Below are positions 48,656 to 60,960 of a stretch of 64,000 bases of DNA, piece by piece. Origin of the DNA: Talpa occidentalis. Lineage: Eukaryota > Chordata > Mammalia > Eulipotyphla > Talpidae. A model generated the notes under the pieces. It saw nothing but the letters and a program-made list of their open reading frames with translations, was not told where the DNA came from and ran no database searches. The DNA is taken from contig NW_023601433.1 in assembly GCF_014898055.3 (NCBI RefSeq), positions 23,797,641 through 23,861,640 on the forward strand. Direction: 5' to 3'. Made by a program: the position numbers and the translations under genes. The number at the start of each line of letters is the position of its first letter. The stretch's first letter is position 1.

Positions 48656-49772
48656 AAACACCCAAAGCAGTGATAGTGAAGGCAAAGATGAACACCTGGG
48701 ATTACATCAAACTGAAAGGCTTCTGCACAGCAAAAGAGACATTAACCAAAACAGAGAGACACCCCACTGATTGGGAAAATATATTTGCACTCCATCCCAC
48801 TGATAAGGGACTGATCACAATAATATACAAGGAACTCACATGTCTCAACAAAAACAAAATAAACAATCCAGTAAAGAAATGGGCAGAAGAACTCAAAAGA
48901 CATTTCTCCAAATAGGAAATGCAAACGGCCAACAGGCATATGAAAAATGTCCAACATCCCTGATAATCAGGGAAATGCAAATCAAACCCACACTGAGGTA
49001 CCACCTTACACCAGTAAGAATGGCACATATCAAAAAAACAGGCAACAACAAATGTTGGCGAGAATGTGGTGAAAAAGGAACTCTTCTACATTGCTGGTGG
49101 GAGTGCAAACTGGTCCAATCATTGTGGAAAGCTGTCTGGAGGTTCCTCGGTCTACAAAAAATGGAGCTACCATACGAGCCGGCAATTCCACTCCTAGGGA
49201 TCTACCCAAAGGACACAAAAACAGTGATTCAAAAGAGCACCTGTACACCTATGTTTATTGCAGCACTATTTACAATAGGTAAAACCTGGAATCAACCCAA
49301 ATGCCCAGAAATAGATGACTGGATCAGGGAGAGGTGGTGTATATATACATGATGGAATATTACTCAGCAATCAAAAAATATAAGCTCATGCCATTCACAG
49401 CAACGTGGATGGAGCTAGAAGGAATTATGCTCAGTGAAATAAGCCAGAAGGAAAAAGAAAAATATCGGATGGTTACACTTATAACAGGAATATAGGGGAA
49501 CCAAATAAGACATCAGTGTAAAAAAATAATAATAACAGAACAAAACACAACAAGGCAACAACAGACAATTATAAACCAGAGACATACTGCAGGGGAGGAG
49601 GAGGGAGAGGGGTGAGAGGGAGGGAGGAAGGAGCACTGGGGACTGTGGTGATGGTGCAAGGGTGCCTTAGGGAAGGAAATTCTATGGGGACTCAATCTTA
49701 GGGGTTGGGGGGAAGCAAATATTGTCCAAAAATGTAAAAAATGATAAATGTTAAAATAAAAAAATATCTGAA

Positions 49773-51855
49773 AATAAAGAGAATGATTCAGTAAATCTTC
49801 AACCTTCTCCTTTTTAGACTGTTGGAAGCATCCATTACCTTATGTAACCAGGTTTCTCTCACCCGATGTTCTCAGTTGAAATTATCAGCTGAAACATTAA
49901 TATAACGTGGAAGCCCTGTGCACTCAGAGGGCTAGAGCAAGAGGGCCTGTGAGAACCAGCGAGGCTGAGAACAAATGGAAACAAAGACCATGTGACCAGG
50001 AATACTGGACCATGGTGGCAAAGGACACATGCACTTGTGAAGTCAGCAGTAAAGCTGTGGGCGTGGCCCTGAGAGCCATTCCCCACAGGGTGTGAAGGAC
50101 ACGTGTGTGGGGAGCCTGGACCTGAGGGGCCGGTGCCAATAATTTGACAAGTTTTCAACCGAAACTTCAAATCACATTAGGATAATGTCTTCTCTAATTT
50201 ACATATTCCTGTACTTTAAAGAGTGTTTCCTTTTCTGATATTCATAGTTTTCTTTGTAAGTCATTCCTATTTTTTTAATTATTTGAAATGGATGCTCAGA
50301 TTGCCAACATAAATGCTAACTTTTCAGATATTACTCCTCCTTGTCACACCAAAAATGGAGAACTCTCTCTCTCTCACTTCCTTAAGCCCCATAGGAAGAT
50401 CAACAAGGTAGAAATTATGCTTAAAAGTCAGGCTTTCTACCTGATAGTTTGTTAGAGCTGAGTGAGAGCCCATGTTTCCATAGCTCTACCAGAATATGCA
50501 TGCCGCTGGCTGTCCCAAAATAGGGTAGAAAATGTCAGTTGGAGTTTATAATAAACCAGACTGGATTCTTTCAAAGTTAAAGCTGATCCAGTTTACATAG
50601 TGGGGAAAAAAGCTGCTCATGGAGCCTGTTTTTCCCAAGAAAAGTACAGTCATTATGGCATAACAATTGGTTTGAGCTTTCAGAAAGAACCTTTGGAAAT
50701 CAGGAAATCTATATGTATGTAAGTGAACTCAGCAAGATGCTGTTGCGCTCAGCACCTGGCATGAAGCACTTCCTCACGCAGGACACGCCTGTCTCCACAG
50801 TGCGAGCCACCTCCTGGGAGCTCCCAGCACACGTACAGCCCCTGGTGAGATGAAAGCTAATGAGAGTCAAGAATAAAGTCAACACCACATAGAAAGTTTT
50901 CTTCATCAGCACAACCATGTGACCACCCATCAGGATGAATGAGCAGCCCCACTTTGAGTACAAAGAGTTTTGTACTAAGATTTCTGTCAAATGCCCTAAT
51001 TTCAGGCTTCAGCACCACAAGTGCATACAGTGAATTAAGGGAGATCCAGTCAAATCTCTTGGTAAAGAGAGAGAGGGAAAGAAGAAGGCAGAAAGAATAG
51101 AGAGGCGGGGCTGGGGGTGGGGGAAGAGGGAGAAACATACAGAGACTGACTCTCCATCTGGAAGTTAACCCACCCACCCTAGAGTTCGCCCATGGAAATG
51201 AATGGCTCCAAGAAGCAGAATGCTGGAGAAACAATGGGTCAAGCATGCAGTTACCTCCATGAGCCTCTCCTCCTAAGTTGAAGATCTCGATACTTATGTC
51301 TAGTCTTTGCCGATAGTTATTAGACTCTGCATTTTCACTGCATTTATTTAGTACAATATATCATCGCGTCAGGATCATTGGCTTGGTGCCATGTCATAGC
51401 CCTGATATTTCCCTGGGTAGATGTATGGACATGATTTATCACCTACGGACCTTTCAGGGATACCCACTTTTTTTTCTGTTGCAGTTTAGTTGTAATTATT
51501 GGAGGGTGCAAGCCTGGTTTCTTCTTTCTGCCGCCACCTTGCTGGACTTCTACTCACAAATCCCTATTTGCTGCAGTGATCGTGGTTTTATAATCTGAGT
51601 CCATACTTAAGGGAAGATGCTAACCAAACCTTCCTAATCCTTGTAATCTTGAAAAAGTTAAAAACAGAAATGTGCTAAACTGTGAAAAATAGGAAATTGA
51701 TGTCCTCTTGTGGTTATGAAGTAAACATTTTTATCTTTTTTTATTAAAGAATCATTGTCAAAATCAGAACTACCTTAAACAATTTCCCCGTGTTCCTGAA
51801 CACTCAAAAGTCACTTTCTCTTTTAGAATATTGCTAATGTGTAGTTACTTTTTTC
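49773..51855. other. Intergenic sequence
   Basis: No recognised gene. Overlapping antisense frames (50709-50990, 50857-51246) have no domain and probably occur by chance. Confidence 0.5.
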
Positions 51856-52120
51856 TTTTTTTTTAGATTTATTAATTTATTTGTACAAGCATTGGGTACA
51901 GTCAGAAGCGCGGGAGGGTGAGAGAATTCACCAGAGCCAGAGCGGGGAGCAGAGCGGGCAGAAGGACTGAAGTACACTGCTGAGGGGAGCAGTGGGCGGC
52001 AGGAGAGGTCTGAGCGCCATGTGGGACCCTCACCTGGTGGCCGGGGATCGAACAGGTGCTGCAGAGGCTGCGGGCAGCTTTGCAACCCAGCGCTCAACAG
52101 CTGCGCCACCAGGGAGGCCC
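51856..52120 (-). mobile_element. tRNA-derived SINE
   Basis: Reverse-oriented copy without the 11-base insertion. Target duplication TGTAGTTACTTTTTTC and TGTAGATACTTCTTTC, slightly diverged. Confidence 0.93.
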
Positions 52121-52973
52121 TGTAGATACTTCTTTCCTTGACAATCAGACTCGTTATTTCAACCAGGTAGTGCCAGTTTCCCGAAAAAAAAATGTTTTAT
52201 GATTATACTTGATTTTTTTTTTTAATCAGGCGGATCGTAATTCTGAATGCTGGGGTAATGTATTCATGGAAAAAGATTCTAAAACATTTTCCAGGCATTA
52301 ACATGACAATCAATAAATGTCTTTGAGAGATGGTCCAAAGCACTGGAAACAGCAGCGACTTGATTTTTGAGTCTTTGAAAGTGTAGATTGACTTCCAGAA
52401 AGCATAGGGCTATAGGAAGGTTGTTCTTCTTCCAAGGAAATTACTGATCACAGAAATAAGATTGATCAATTCTTATTGATCAAGAAATAGCATGATCCAA
52501 GATGTCGTACCAATTCCCACATTTTATAGACTAGACTGGAGGAATATGCCAACAACTTCCTGATGAGTATTCTTATGAATGCAAAATGGTAACATGGATT
52601 GGTGCCGTCCTTCCTCTGCATTGTACAGTCTGGGCAGGTCAATTCCTGATATTAAAGGGATTTCCCCACAAGTAATCATGTTTCAGTGGCATGCACTTAA
52701 ACTAGTAGATAGGGCCTCTTCGTCTAACTTGATGTGGTATTTTTAGTTAAGCTTAGTAATGTACTTAATATTTACTAGGAATTATATACATAAATATGCA
52801 TAGATAAATGAATTTGTACTACTTATTAACAGGAAGGATGAAAATACTAGAGAACTTGAAGGATATGTGGAGTTGGCCACAGCAAGGTGAAAAGGAAAAA
52901 GAGAAAAAATGAGTTGAAGAGGGGAGAGATAAAGACCAAGAAGGTATTACATAGGCACAGGCTTTGAGCGCCA
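52121..52973. other. Intergenic sequence
   Basis: No gene or familiar repeat found. Confidence 0.5.
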
Positions 52974-53046
52974 CAGGTGATGGCAGAAGGTTCAAGAGTT
53001 CTACCTGACCTAATACATCACCTCATGAGGGAGCAGGAGGCACCAC
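52974..53046 (+). repeat. Left arm of a 73-bp inverted repeat
   Basis: Starts CAGGTGATGGCAGAAGG. It matches the reverse complement of 54374-54446 at 68 of 73 positions by eye. Confidence 0.92.
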
Positions 53047-53306
53047 CAGCGGTGCAGCAGTTGAACTCTGGGTTGACAAGCAGCCCGCAGCTTCTGCAGC
53101 GCCGGCTTGATCCCCGGCCACCGGGCAAGTGTCCCACATGGCACGCAGACCTCTCCTGCCACCCACTGGTCCCCTCAGCAGTGCACGTCTTCAGTCGGCC
53201 TGCTCTGCTCTCCCCTCTGGCTCTGGTGAATTCTCTCACCCTCCCGAGCTTCTGACTGTACCCAGTGCTTGTATAAATAAATAACAAAACAACAACAACA
53301 ACAAAA
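53038..53306 (+). mobile_element. Diverged tRNA-derived SINE
   Basis: Forward SINE (GCGGTGCAGCAGTTGAAC, GGCTTGATCCCCGGCC) ending in AATAAATAAC followed by an AAC repeat. Its first bases overlap the end of the left inverted-repeat arm. Confidence 0.9.
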
Positions 53307-53695
53307 CATGTGCTGAGTGGGGTGAAAAAATAATCACAAAAGCCAGTATTTGCTGCATACTCACCACACTCTGGGTAGAATGCTATGATCTGATTGTACA
53401 GTATTTCATTTAATGCTCTTTGAAAAGAGAAAAAAAATAGGGGAACTTTCAATACTTTACATTTGGGTCTCTAGATGGGGATTTTTCATAGATTTTCCCC
53501 CCTTCAACTATAAATATCTAGATACAGTTTTGAATCTGTGCGGCGTTCTTCTCAGCAATACCTTTCATGATGCCATTCATTGACTAAACAAGTATGCCAG
53601 GCAGTTATTTATTTTTTTTGAGAGGCTGAAACATTAAGAAACAAAATGCTATGTAGACACAGATTCTTGATGTCACTCTTAAAAGTGAGTTGTCA

Positions 53696-54015
53696 GGGCC
53701 TCCCCGGTGGCGCAGCGGTTGAGCGCTGGGTTGCGAAGCTGCCCGCGGCCTCTGCGGCGCCGGTTCGATCCCCGGCTGCTCCCCGGCCACCAGAGGAGGG
53801 TCCCACATGGCGCGCAGACCTCTCCTGCCGCCCGCTGCTCCCCTCAGCAGTGTACTTCGGTCCTTCTGCCTGCTCTGCTCCCCGCTCTGGCTCTGGTGAA
53901 TTCTCTCACCCTCCCGCGCTTCTGACTGTACCCAGTGCATGTATAAACAAAACAAACAAACAAACCAGCAAACAAATAAATAAAGCATGCCTCTATAAAA
54001 AAAAAAAAAAAAAAA
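53696..54015 (+). mobile_element. Young tRNA-derived SINE, reference copy
   Basis: The cleanest copy in the window. A-box TGGCGCAGCGGTTGAGC and B-box GGTTCGATCCC show the tRNA origin. It has the 11-base CTGCTCCCCGG insertion, an AAACAAAC-type tail and about 20 A. Perfect 15-bp target duplication AAAAGTGAGTTGTCA (53681-53695 and 54016-54030). Confidence 0.96.
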
Positions 54016-54373
54016 AAAAGTGAGTTGTCAACTAAAAAAAAAACGGAAATCAGGATTATATCTTCTATGCTGAAGCTAGAAACAGGACAAATTTTATACT
54101 CCAAACCTTGCAGCAAATTAAATGCAGGAATGGAAAAGTGACTTACTTTCTAGAGATGAGCATGCAAAAATAACAGCAGTGGTGGGGGGAACCTCGAAGA
54201 CCCTACTTAACTGTAGGCAGTTCAAGGGCCAGAAAATACCTTCTTTTGTGCTGAAGATTGTGAAATTATGTGTTTTCATAGGTCATGGATTAAACATGAT
54301 GCTAGTTAAGTGTCAATGAACTATTTTTACTCTTTGAATATGAAATGTACAAATCTCCAGGGTGATGGTGGCA

Positions 54374-54446
54374 GTGGTGCCTCCTGCACCCTCATGTGGT
54401 AAGGTATTAGGTCAGGTAGAACTCTTGAACTTTCTGCCATCACCTG
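54374..54446 (-). repeat. Right arm of the 73-bp inverted repeat
   Basis: Ends TTTCTGCCATCACCTG. Counterpart of 52974-53046. Confidence 0.92.
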
Positions 54447-54849
54447 TTTAACCTCTTAGTGCATATCATAACCTCCCAGTGCAGGTAACTCAACTTATGT
54501 GACCTGACATAATTAATAATCAATAAAATATGAACTAGACACACACATAGAAATACTATACACATTTTCATGACACAAAAATATTTTAATATTCCTTTTG
54601 ATTTAATTTTAATATTCCTTTAATGAAATGTAAGAAACAATTACAGTGTTATGTAAACAGCCCAGTGGAAATTTTTTCATTATTTAGCTTTCAGATCATA
54701 TAAATTTTCTTCAAAATCTGTACATATTCTTGTGATGTTTTCCAAAGCAAATCTTGATTTGATTCATCAGTAGATCCTAGAGGAGAAGCTTGATAGGATA
54801 CAGACTCAAATTCAGCAGCAGCTAGAAAAAAAAACAAGCCCAAAGAATT

Positions 54850-57436
54850 ATATATTTTTTAATATTTTATTTTATATAATTCTTACACCATTTTTCATCT
54901 TTGTACAATGTATGCATTTTCATTTGGGTTATATTCCCCACACAATTGCACCCCCCCTTATTTTGATCCTAGTCCTTCCTCTCCACCCCTCCAAAGTGTG
55001 TCTCTGGTTTATAGTTGCTTGTTGATTTTGATATTTACTTTGTATTAATTAGTCTTTTTCCTGGTCCCTTATTTAGGTTTTTTAAATTCCTGTTATGAGT
55101 GAGACCATCCGGTATTTTTCTTTTTCTTTCTGACTTATTTCGCTGAGCACGATCCCTTTTAGTTCATGCATGTTGCTGCAAACTGCAAGTGTTTATCTTT
55201 TTTGATTGCTGACTAATATTCCATTGTGTATATGTACCACATCATCTTGATCCAGTCACCATTTTTGGGCATTTGGATTGTTTCCATAGCTTAGCTATTG
55301 TAAATAGTGCTGCTATAAACATAGGTATGCAGGTGCCCTTTGGGATTAATATTTCTGTGTTCTTTGGGTAAATACTTAGGAGTGGAATAGCTGGATCATA
55401 GGGAAGCTCCATCTTTAGTAGGTCAAGAAATCTCCACACAGCTCTCCATAGTGGTTAGCCCAGTTTGCACACCCAGCAATGCAGGAGATTTCCTTTTTCT
55501 CCACAACCTCGCCAACATTTGTTGTTGCTAGTTTTTTTTAATATGTGCCATCCTCACTGGTGTAAGATTGTATCTCATGGTAGTTTTGATTTCATTTCCC
55601 AGATTACAAGGGATGTTGAACATTTTTTCATATTCCTGTTGGCCATTTGCATTTCCTCTTTGGAAAAGTTTCTTTTTAGCTCTTCTGCCCATTTTTTCAC
55701 TGGACTATTTTGTTTTTTTTGAGTCTCATCAGCTCTTTGTAGATATTTGTGATCACTCCTTTGTCATTAGTGTTGTGTGCAAAAATTTTCTCCCAGTCGT
55801 TGGGGTTTCTCTGGTTTTGGTTATTGCCTCTTTTGCTGTGCAGAAGCTCTTTGATTTGATGTAGTCCCAGCTGTTTATCTTAGCCTTCACTATCACTGCT
55901 TTGGGCGATGTGTCTGTAAAGATGTCTTTGAGGTGCATGTCATTTAGTGTTTTGCCTACATTTCTTTCTATGTATTTTATAGTTTCAGGTCGTATGTCTA
56001 GTTCTTTAATCCATTTTGATTTGGTTTTTGTGCATGGTGTGAGATAGTAGTCAAGCTTCATTCTTTTGCATGTAGTGACCCAGTTTTCCTAGCACCATTT
56101 ATTGAACAAACTTTCCTTGCTCCAGTGCATATTTTTTTGCTCCTTTCTCAAAGATTAGTTGACCATAGATGTGTGGGTTTTTTTCTGGATTTTTATTTGG
56201 TTCCATTGATCCATGTGTCTGTTCCTGTTCTGACACCATGCAGTTTTGATGCTTATGTCTTTGTAGTATAGTTTGAAGTCTGGGAGTGTGATGCCTCCAT
56301 TTCCTTCTTTTTTTTTTCAGTAGAGCTTTGGCTATTCGGGGTTTTCGGTGATTCCATATGAACTTCATCAATAATTGTCATATTTCTTTGAAGAATGTCA
56401 TTGAAATTTTTATTGGAATAGCATTGAATCTGTAAATTGCTTTGGGTAGGATGGCCATTTTAATATTAATTCTTCCAATCCATGAGCAGTGGATGTCTTT
56501 CCAATTCTTTGTGTCTTCTATTTCTTTTAACAGTGTTTTATAGTTTTCTTTGTATAGGTACTTTACCTCTTTTGTTAGGTTTATTCCCAAGTATTTGATT
56601 TTTTTTTGTTTCAATAATAAAAGTGATTTTTTTTTTTTTTTTTTTTTACTTCTTCTTCAGATTTATTGTTTGTCTATAGGAAGGCTACTGATTTTCGCGT
56701 GTTGATTTTGTATCCTGCCACTTTACTCATCTGATTTAATTAGTTTTGTTGTTATTTTTCCCACTGTTGGTTGTGGCTTTAGGACTCCTTGTAGTATTTT
56801 TTGGAGTGGGGGTTTAGTCATATTGAAATTCCAGAGTTTCTGTTTGGGAAGGTCCTTAGTCTTTCCTCATAGAGTAAGGAAAGCTTTGCAGGATAGAGTA
56901 TTCTTGGTTGGTATTTGTTGTCTTGGAGTCTGTTGACTATGTCCCTCCACTCTCTCCTTGCCTGTAGTGTTTCTTCAGAGAAGTCTGATGTCAGTCTGAT
57001 TGGTTTTCCTTTGTATGTTATCTATTTCTTCCCTCTTGTCAGCTTCATTATTTTTTCCTTGTCTTGGATTCTTGGGAGCTTTACTATTATGTGTCTTGCT
57101 GTATTTTTCCTTTCATCATGGAAGTTTGGTTTTCTTCTTGTGCCTTGCATGTTTATTTTCAGCTCCTTCTTCATGTTTGGGAAGTTCTCTTCAATTATTA
57201 CTTGAATATTTTCTCTGTTCCTACATCTCTATCCTCTCCTTCTGGGATTCCTGTAACTCTTATATTTCCTTTCCTCATGGAGTCAGATATTTCCTGAAGT
57301 CTTTCTTCAGTCTTTTTCATTCATAATTCTCTTTCCTTTTCTGTTTTGGATCTTTTTATTTCTGTGTCCTCGAGAGTGCTTAATTGTACTTTCATTTCAT
57401 CTATTATGTTATCTGTTATCACTGCTTTTCCCAGCA
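54850..57436 (-). mobile_element. Antisense L1 with large internal deletion
   Basis: From the left: L1 3'UTR, ORF2 C-terminus (55242-55439 on the minus strand reads [17 protein letters not shown]), and ORF2 back to the region reading [14 protein letters not shown] near 56710. It then jumps straight to the ORF1 C-terminal region (56760 onward) and ORF1 to about 57430. The endonuclease and front half of the reverse transcriptase are missing, as is the 5'UTR. Confidence 0.88.
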
Positions 57437-58411
57437 TTCTTTAGCAGAGGAGCCCGGAGCGCTCACCCAGGGAGAGGCGAGGGTTGGGGGGGACGCGCTG
57501 AGAGTCAGTGTCAGCAGAGCCAGGGTCAGGGTCTCCCGCTCAGGGACGGAGCCCGACATGTGCCGAGAAATGCCTCCTGGTTGCCCGGCTGGAGCCAACA
57601 GCCGCCCAGCGTCAGCGGCCCCAGGGAGAGGCGCCTGCTGGTGCTGCTCTGGGCTCTCCAGCCAGTGCCTCTGCCGCGGGCCCCGGGGTCACAGCGTGGG
57701 CGGTTCCGCAGGGACCCAGGGGCAGAGCTGGCCCCAGTGCCGCGGGGGGCGGGGGGCTGCCCCCCATGGGCTCATGTGGCATGGCCAGGCCCACAACCCT
57801 ACCCCCATCTCCCCCCCCTCACACACACACGTGCACACACACTCACGTACACCCCGCCTCGCACACTCAGGGGCGCCCCAGAGCCCAAGTTTGCTCCAAA
57901 AAGTGCCCGGGCAGTCTCTGGCTCCTGGAGACACAGTGAGCCGCTGTGCGTGGGGGGCGCCTGGTCTCTGCTCGGTCCCACAGGCCTCCTCGGAGGGGGC
58001 TGACTCCAGCACGTTCTGTTTGGAGGAAGCTGCCATCCAGCTCTGTGAACACACAATGCTGGGGCGGGGGGCCCATCCCACGCACTTGTCTTATCTCTTA
58101 CCTCCATCTGTCTGCCCAGAACGCCCAGTCTCACGCACAACATAGCGGGCGCCTCAGAGACACATTTGAGGATATTCCTGAGGCATGTGTGCTGGGCTGT
58201 CCTCATCACCAGTGGGGTGTCTGGATCCCACACTTGTTCTGATGGACCGCACGCTCACCCTCCTCGTCCGCGCTGTGTCATCTCGGTGTCTGCTGCCTCT
58301 GTCCCAAGGGATGACAGTTGCCTCCCTCAGAGGCCCCTCCCCCCTGACGAAACCAGAGCCCAGCTGTTGCTTCCAAAGGCTGGACATGGTGCCTTGCTGC
58401 CCCCGTGTGGA
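57437..58411. other. GC-rich, CpG-containing block of unknown origin
   Basis: Composition changes abruptly at about 57437, from AT-rich L1 to GC-rich DNA. Long frames are open on both strands (for example 57384-58145 plus and 57689-58081 minus), which is expected from composition. There is no domain I recognise, and no splice pattern could be assigned. Confidence 0.6.
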
Positions 58412-58451
58412 AACAGACGGTGGTATGGCCAGGGCAATCATATCCTACTGG
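58412..58451 (+). repeat. 40-bp perfect inverted copy of the retroviral relic
   Basis: Exactly the reverse complement of 60111-60150 over 40 bases, with no similarity in the flanks on either side. Confidence 0.95.
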
Positions 58452-58769
58452 CCAAGACAGCACACAAATGGGGTGTCGACGCTGCACCAGAGCCCCTTTC
58501 TGCTCTCCCAACTGCTTCGCTGGGATGCGACTTGACCTAAAGAACAAAACCAAACAATCTGGAGACCTCGGCCTCGAGGAACTGCATTTTTGGCAGGACA
58601 TTTGAATGGATGGAAATCTTCTGTTCCATGGGAAGAATACTGATGCTTGTGAAAATGACAAGCCCAGGTGCTGTTCAGAAGACTCAGTGGATATGGGTGA
58701 GGATTGAATCCACATTGAAGGAATTGGACTGAAATCTCTGGGACACCGCAATACCTCTAGTGCTTGCTT

Positions 58770-59043
58770 GTCATCTACACAGCAGCTGCTCTAAATGACA
58801 TGTCATCAGAGCCCTGGGTGTCCCCTTCCATGTGCAGACCACCGAGGACGTGGAAGGCAGCCAGGACTGTGGCCGCCCTGCCAACAGATAGGTTGCAGAG
58901 TGGGGTCCCACAGGACTGCCAGACATGGACAAATTGTAGGCGCTGTGGGCTGTATGCACAATGCCCACTTTCTCTAATTCTGATATCGTGCCCATAATTT
59001 CCTTGTGGCCTCCAGGCAGCCGAGATTGCTTGGTATTAGTCAC
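58770..59043 (-). pseudogene. ERV reverse transcriptase N-terminal fragment
   Basis: About 45 residues match the conserved entry into retroviral reverse transcriptase. The frame then loses similarity around 58940, and the catalytic region is absent. Confidence 0.78.
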
Positions 59044-59529
59044 TCACCTAGGGACTGGCAGTTGTATGGGCAGATGCTTAGCGTGTCCTCGCACCACTGC
59101 CTTTATCACACACACTCTAAGGAGAAACTCTCCACTGTGATCTCTATCCATAAGCCACGTAGTACATCCACTCCCAGGATGTACTCTGGGATGGGCGATC
59201 CATATACTTTATACTCCTTCAGGGGTATTCGCCCAAACCCCAGGGATAGTCTCACTTCTGTCACCTTGACACTCAGGCCTCCATAGCCATCAAATGTTTA
59301 TAAGCAGGCCCTTGAAATTTTTCTGGATTTCCATAGAGCATAGTTCATTCTCCTTCTGTGTCTACCAGATCTAAAACCATTTGCACATTAGTTGGGGACC
59401 AGAGGATGGCTAGCTCCACATGTGGCCCCAGGTCCCTGCCCATCCCCTGTGTACAGGTTCCTTGGCCCTCAACCTATTTGAAAGTGATCAGGCCATCACC
59501 CAAGGATGGGGTCGGCAGCAGGTGGTCTT

Positions 59530-60537
59530 CTAGGTGGAGGGCTCATGCCTGAGGCCTGCAATCCTTCTCAACAGTGTGAGCCTCTGGTCTTCTTGAAGCT
59601 GTTTCCGTAATTCTAACAAGTATGCACTGAGCTTCGCATGTATTTTAGTGTGATCTACACCTGCTCTCACTAAATCTGTCCACATTTGATTCCGGGTAAC
59701 TTTTACAGGTTGGGTGATGCGAAGAAGCTTCCTTGCCCTCCTCGGCATTCCTCTTGATTGTTCAACAATTATGCACATTCCTTTCTGAGTTTGAGAGTGC
59801 TGGCTCTTGACTTCACCCAAGCTAGCTATCGTTGTTGTGACATTGTGTATTTGACGTTCCACATAGGGTGCAAGAACTGCCATGAGGGTATCCAAATGAG
59901 GACATCAAGGCACTTGTTAATACCAAATCTCTCATCCCTGCTGTGAAATGCTCACCATTGGGACCACGAGTATTCACATTGAACAGGGCCTGCCACATCC
60001 CCAATTCCTGAAGTACATGTACAGCTCGACATACCTCTGCCATGTGCTCACTGTCTCTGGCACATCTCTTGCATCATCCCATACTGTTCGTATGGCAGCC
60101 ATTATCCATTCCAGTAGGATATGATTGCCCTGGCCATACCACCGTCTGTTCTGCAGCCTCTGTCTCAAGGATGGGTGTAATTCCCTGAGGCCAGTCTCTC
60201 CATCTCTTGTGCCATACAAATAATCCATTCCATCCCCACATCCCTCAAATGTAGCAGCCACGATGCCAACGGTTGCCCTGCTTTCTGGCAGAATTGTTGC
60301 CCAAGTCCACCAGTTCCACCTGGGTGGATGGTCGGTATGCAGTAAATTCTGTCGTTTGTGCTGTTTTAGCAGCCTCAACCCCAGGGCCATGGACCATATT
60401 CGCTTTACTTTCTCAGACACCACCCGGTGAGCCGGAACATGGAGCCAGCCTTCTCCTACTCTCCAGAGGAGTCTGGAAACTCTGAGGTGGCAGCTTGGTT
60501 TGCCACTACTGGATGACACTTGGACAAAGGGCCACAC
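59530..60537 (-). pseudogene. ERV gag-like remnant
   Basis: Three minus-strand frames (59974-60537, 59822-60043, 59530-59895) lie in order upstream of the protease/pol relic. They are assigned to gag by position and general character only; I recognise no zinc knuckle. Confidence 0.5.
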
Positions 60538-60960
60538 TCCCTCTCATCCTCTCCTGAGAAGGAGTCGGGCGTCTTCATAAAGATGGGTTGGTTTCTCTGA
60601 ACTTCTTACCCAAGAATCACCAAACACTGTTGCAGATCTTGCCTCTAATCCTGCAGTTGCTGGATTCTGGATCACTCTTTGCGTCTAGACTCTCACAGAG
60701 CTGTAGAACCACCCGCTTACAGCCCCTGCTGCCTCACAGGCGCTATATTACCTAAGGTCTCTTCTATTTCGTATATGGCCTGCACCAACTGCAATAGGGA
60801 TTCATCAACTTCTGGCCATTCCTGGGGAGGTGCCCGCTGGGATAGGAGACTGGCCCTGAGTACCATCTACTTGTGGCCACCCACCCCTTCATCCCTGCCC
60901 AGTTTTCCAAGGATTAATTGACCCGTTTAAATTCAAACATCCTGCTTTCTACCCAAATGA

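Larger units (their letters stand above)
42735..49772 (+). mobile_element. Nearly full-length L1, inactive
   Basis: In order: a 5'UTR-like GC-moderate region to about 44340; an ORF1 region with a coiled coil (near 44438-44662), an RNA-binding part and a C-terminal domain (residues QITYKGKPIRLTLDFS) ending about 45230; ORF2 from 45265; the reverse transcriptase region; the ORF2 C-terminus at 48840-49352; and a 3'UTR with an A-rich tail near 49770. ORF1 is split into three frames and ORF2 has several frameshifts. A 0.4-kb antisense L1 is inserted at 48230. Possible imperfect target duplications are AAAGAATGCATCAG and AAAGAGAATGATTCAG. Confidence 0.9.
58770..60960 (-). mobile_element. Endogenous retrovirus gag-pro-pol relic, internal fragment
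   Basis: On the minus strand, from high to low coordinates: gag-like frames (60537-59974 and 59895-59530), a protease-like stretch at about 59290-59060 (residues SPIPEYILGVDVLRGLW), and the start of reverse transcriptase at 59043-58770 (GGHKEIMGTISELEKVGIV). It is broken by stops and frameshifts, and the polymerase core, envelope and LTRs are absent. The order and the pro/pol wording support a retrovirus; the subclass is not certain. It is a dead fossil. Confidence 0.8.

Noticed and set aside
53696..53780. tRNA gene with good A and B boxes
   Set aside because: It is the head of a SINE with a poly-A tail and target duplications, and the same head recurs more than ten times.
57384..58145. 253-residue plus-strand frame
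   Set aside because: Starts inside L1 and runs into GC-rich DNA; composition explains it and the opposite strand is equally open.
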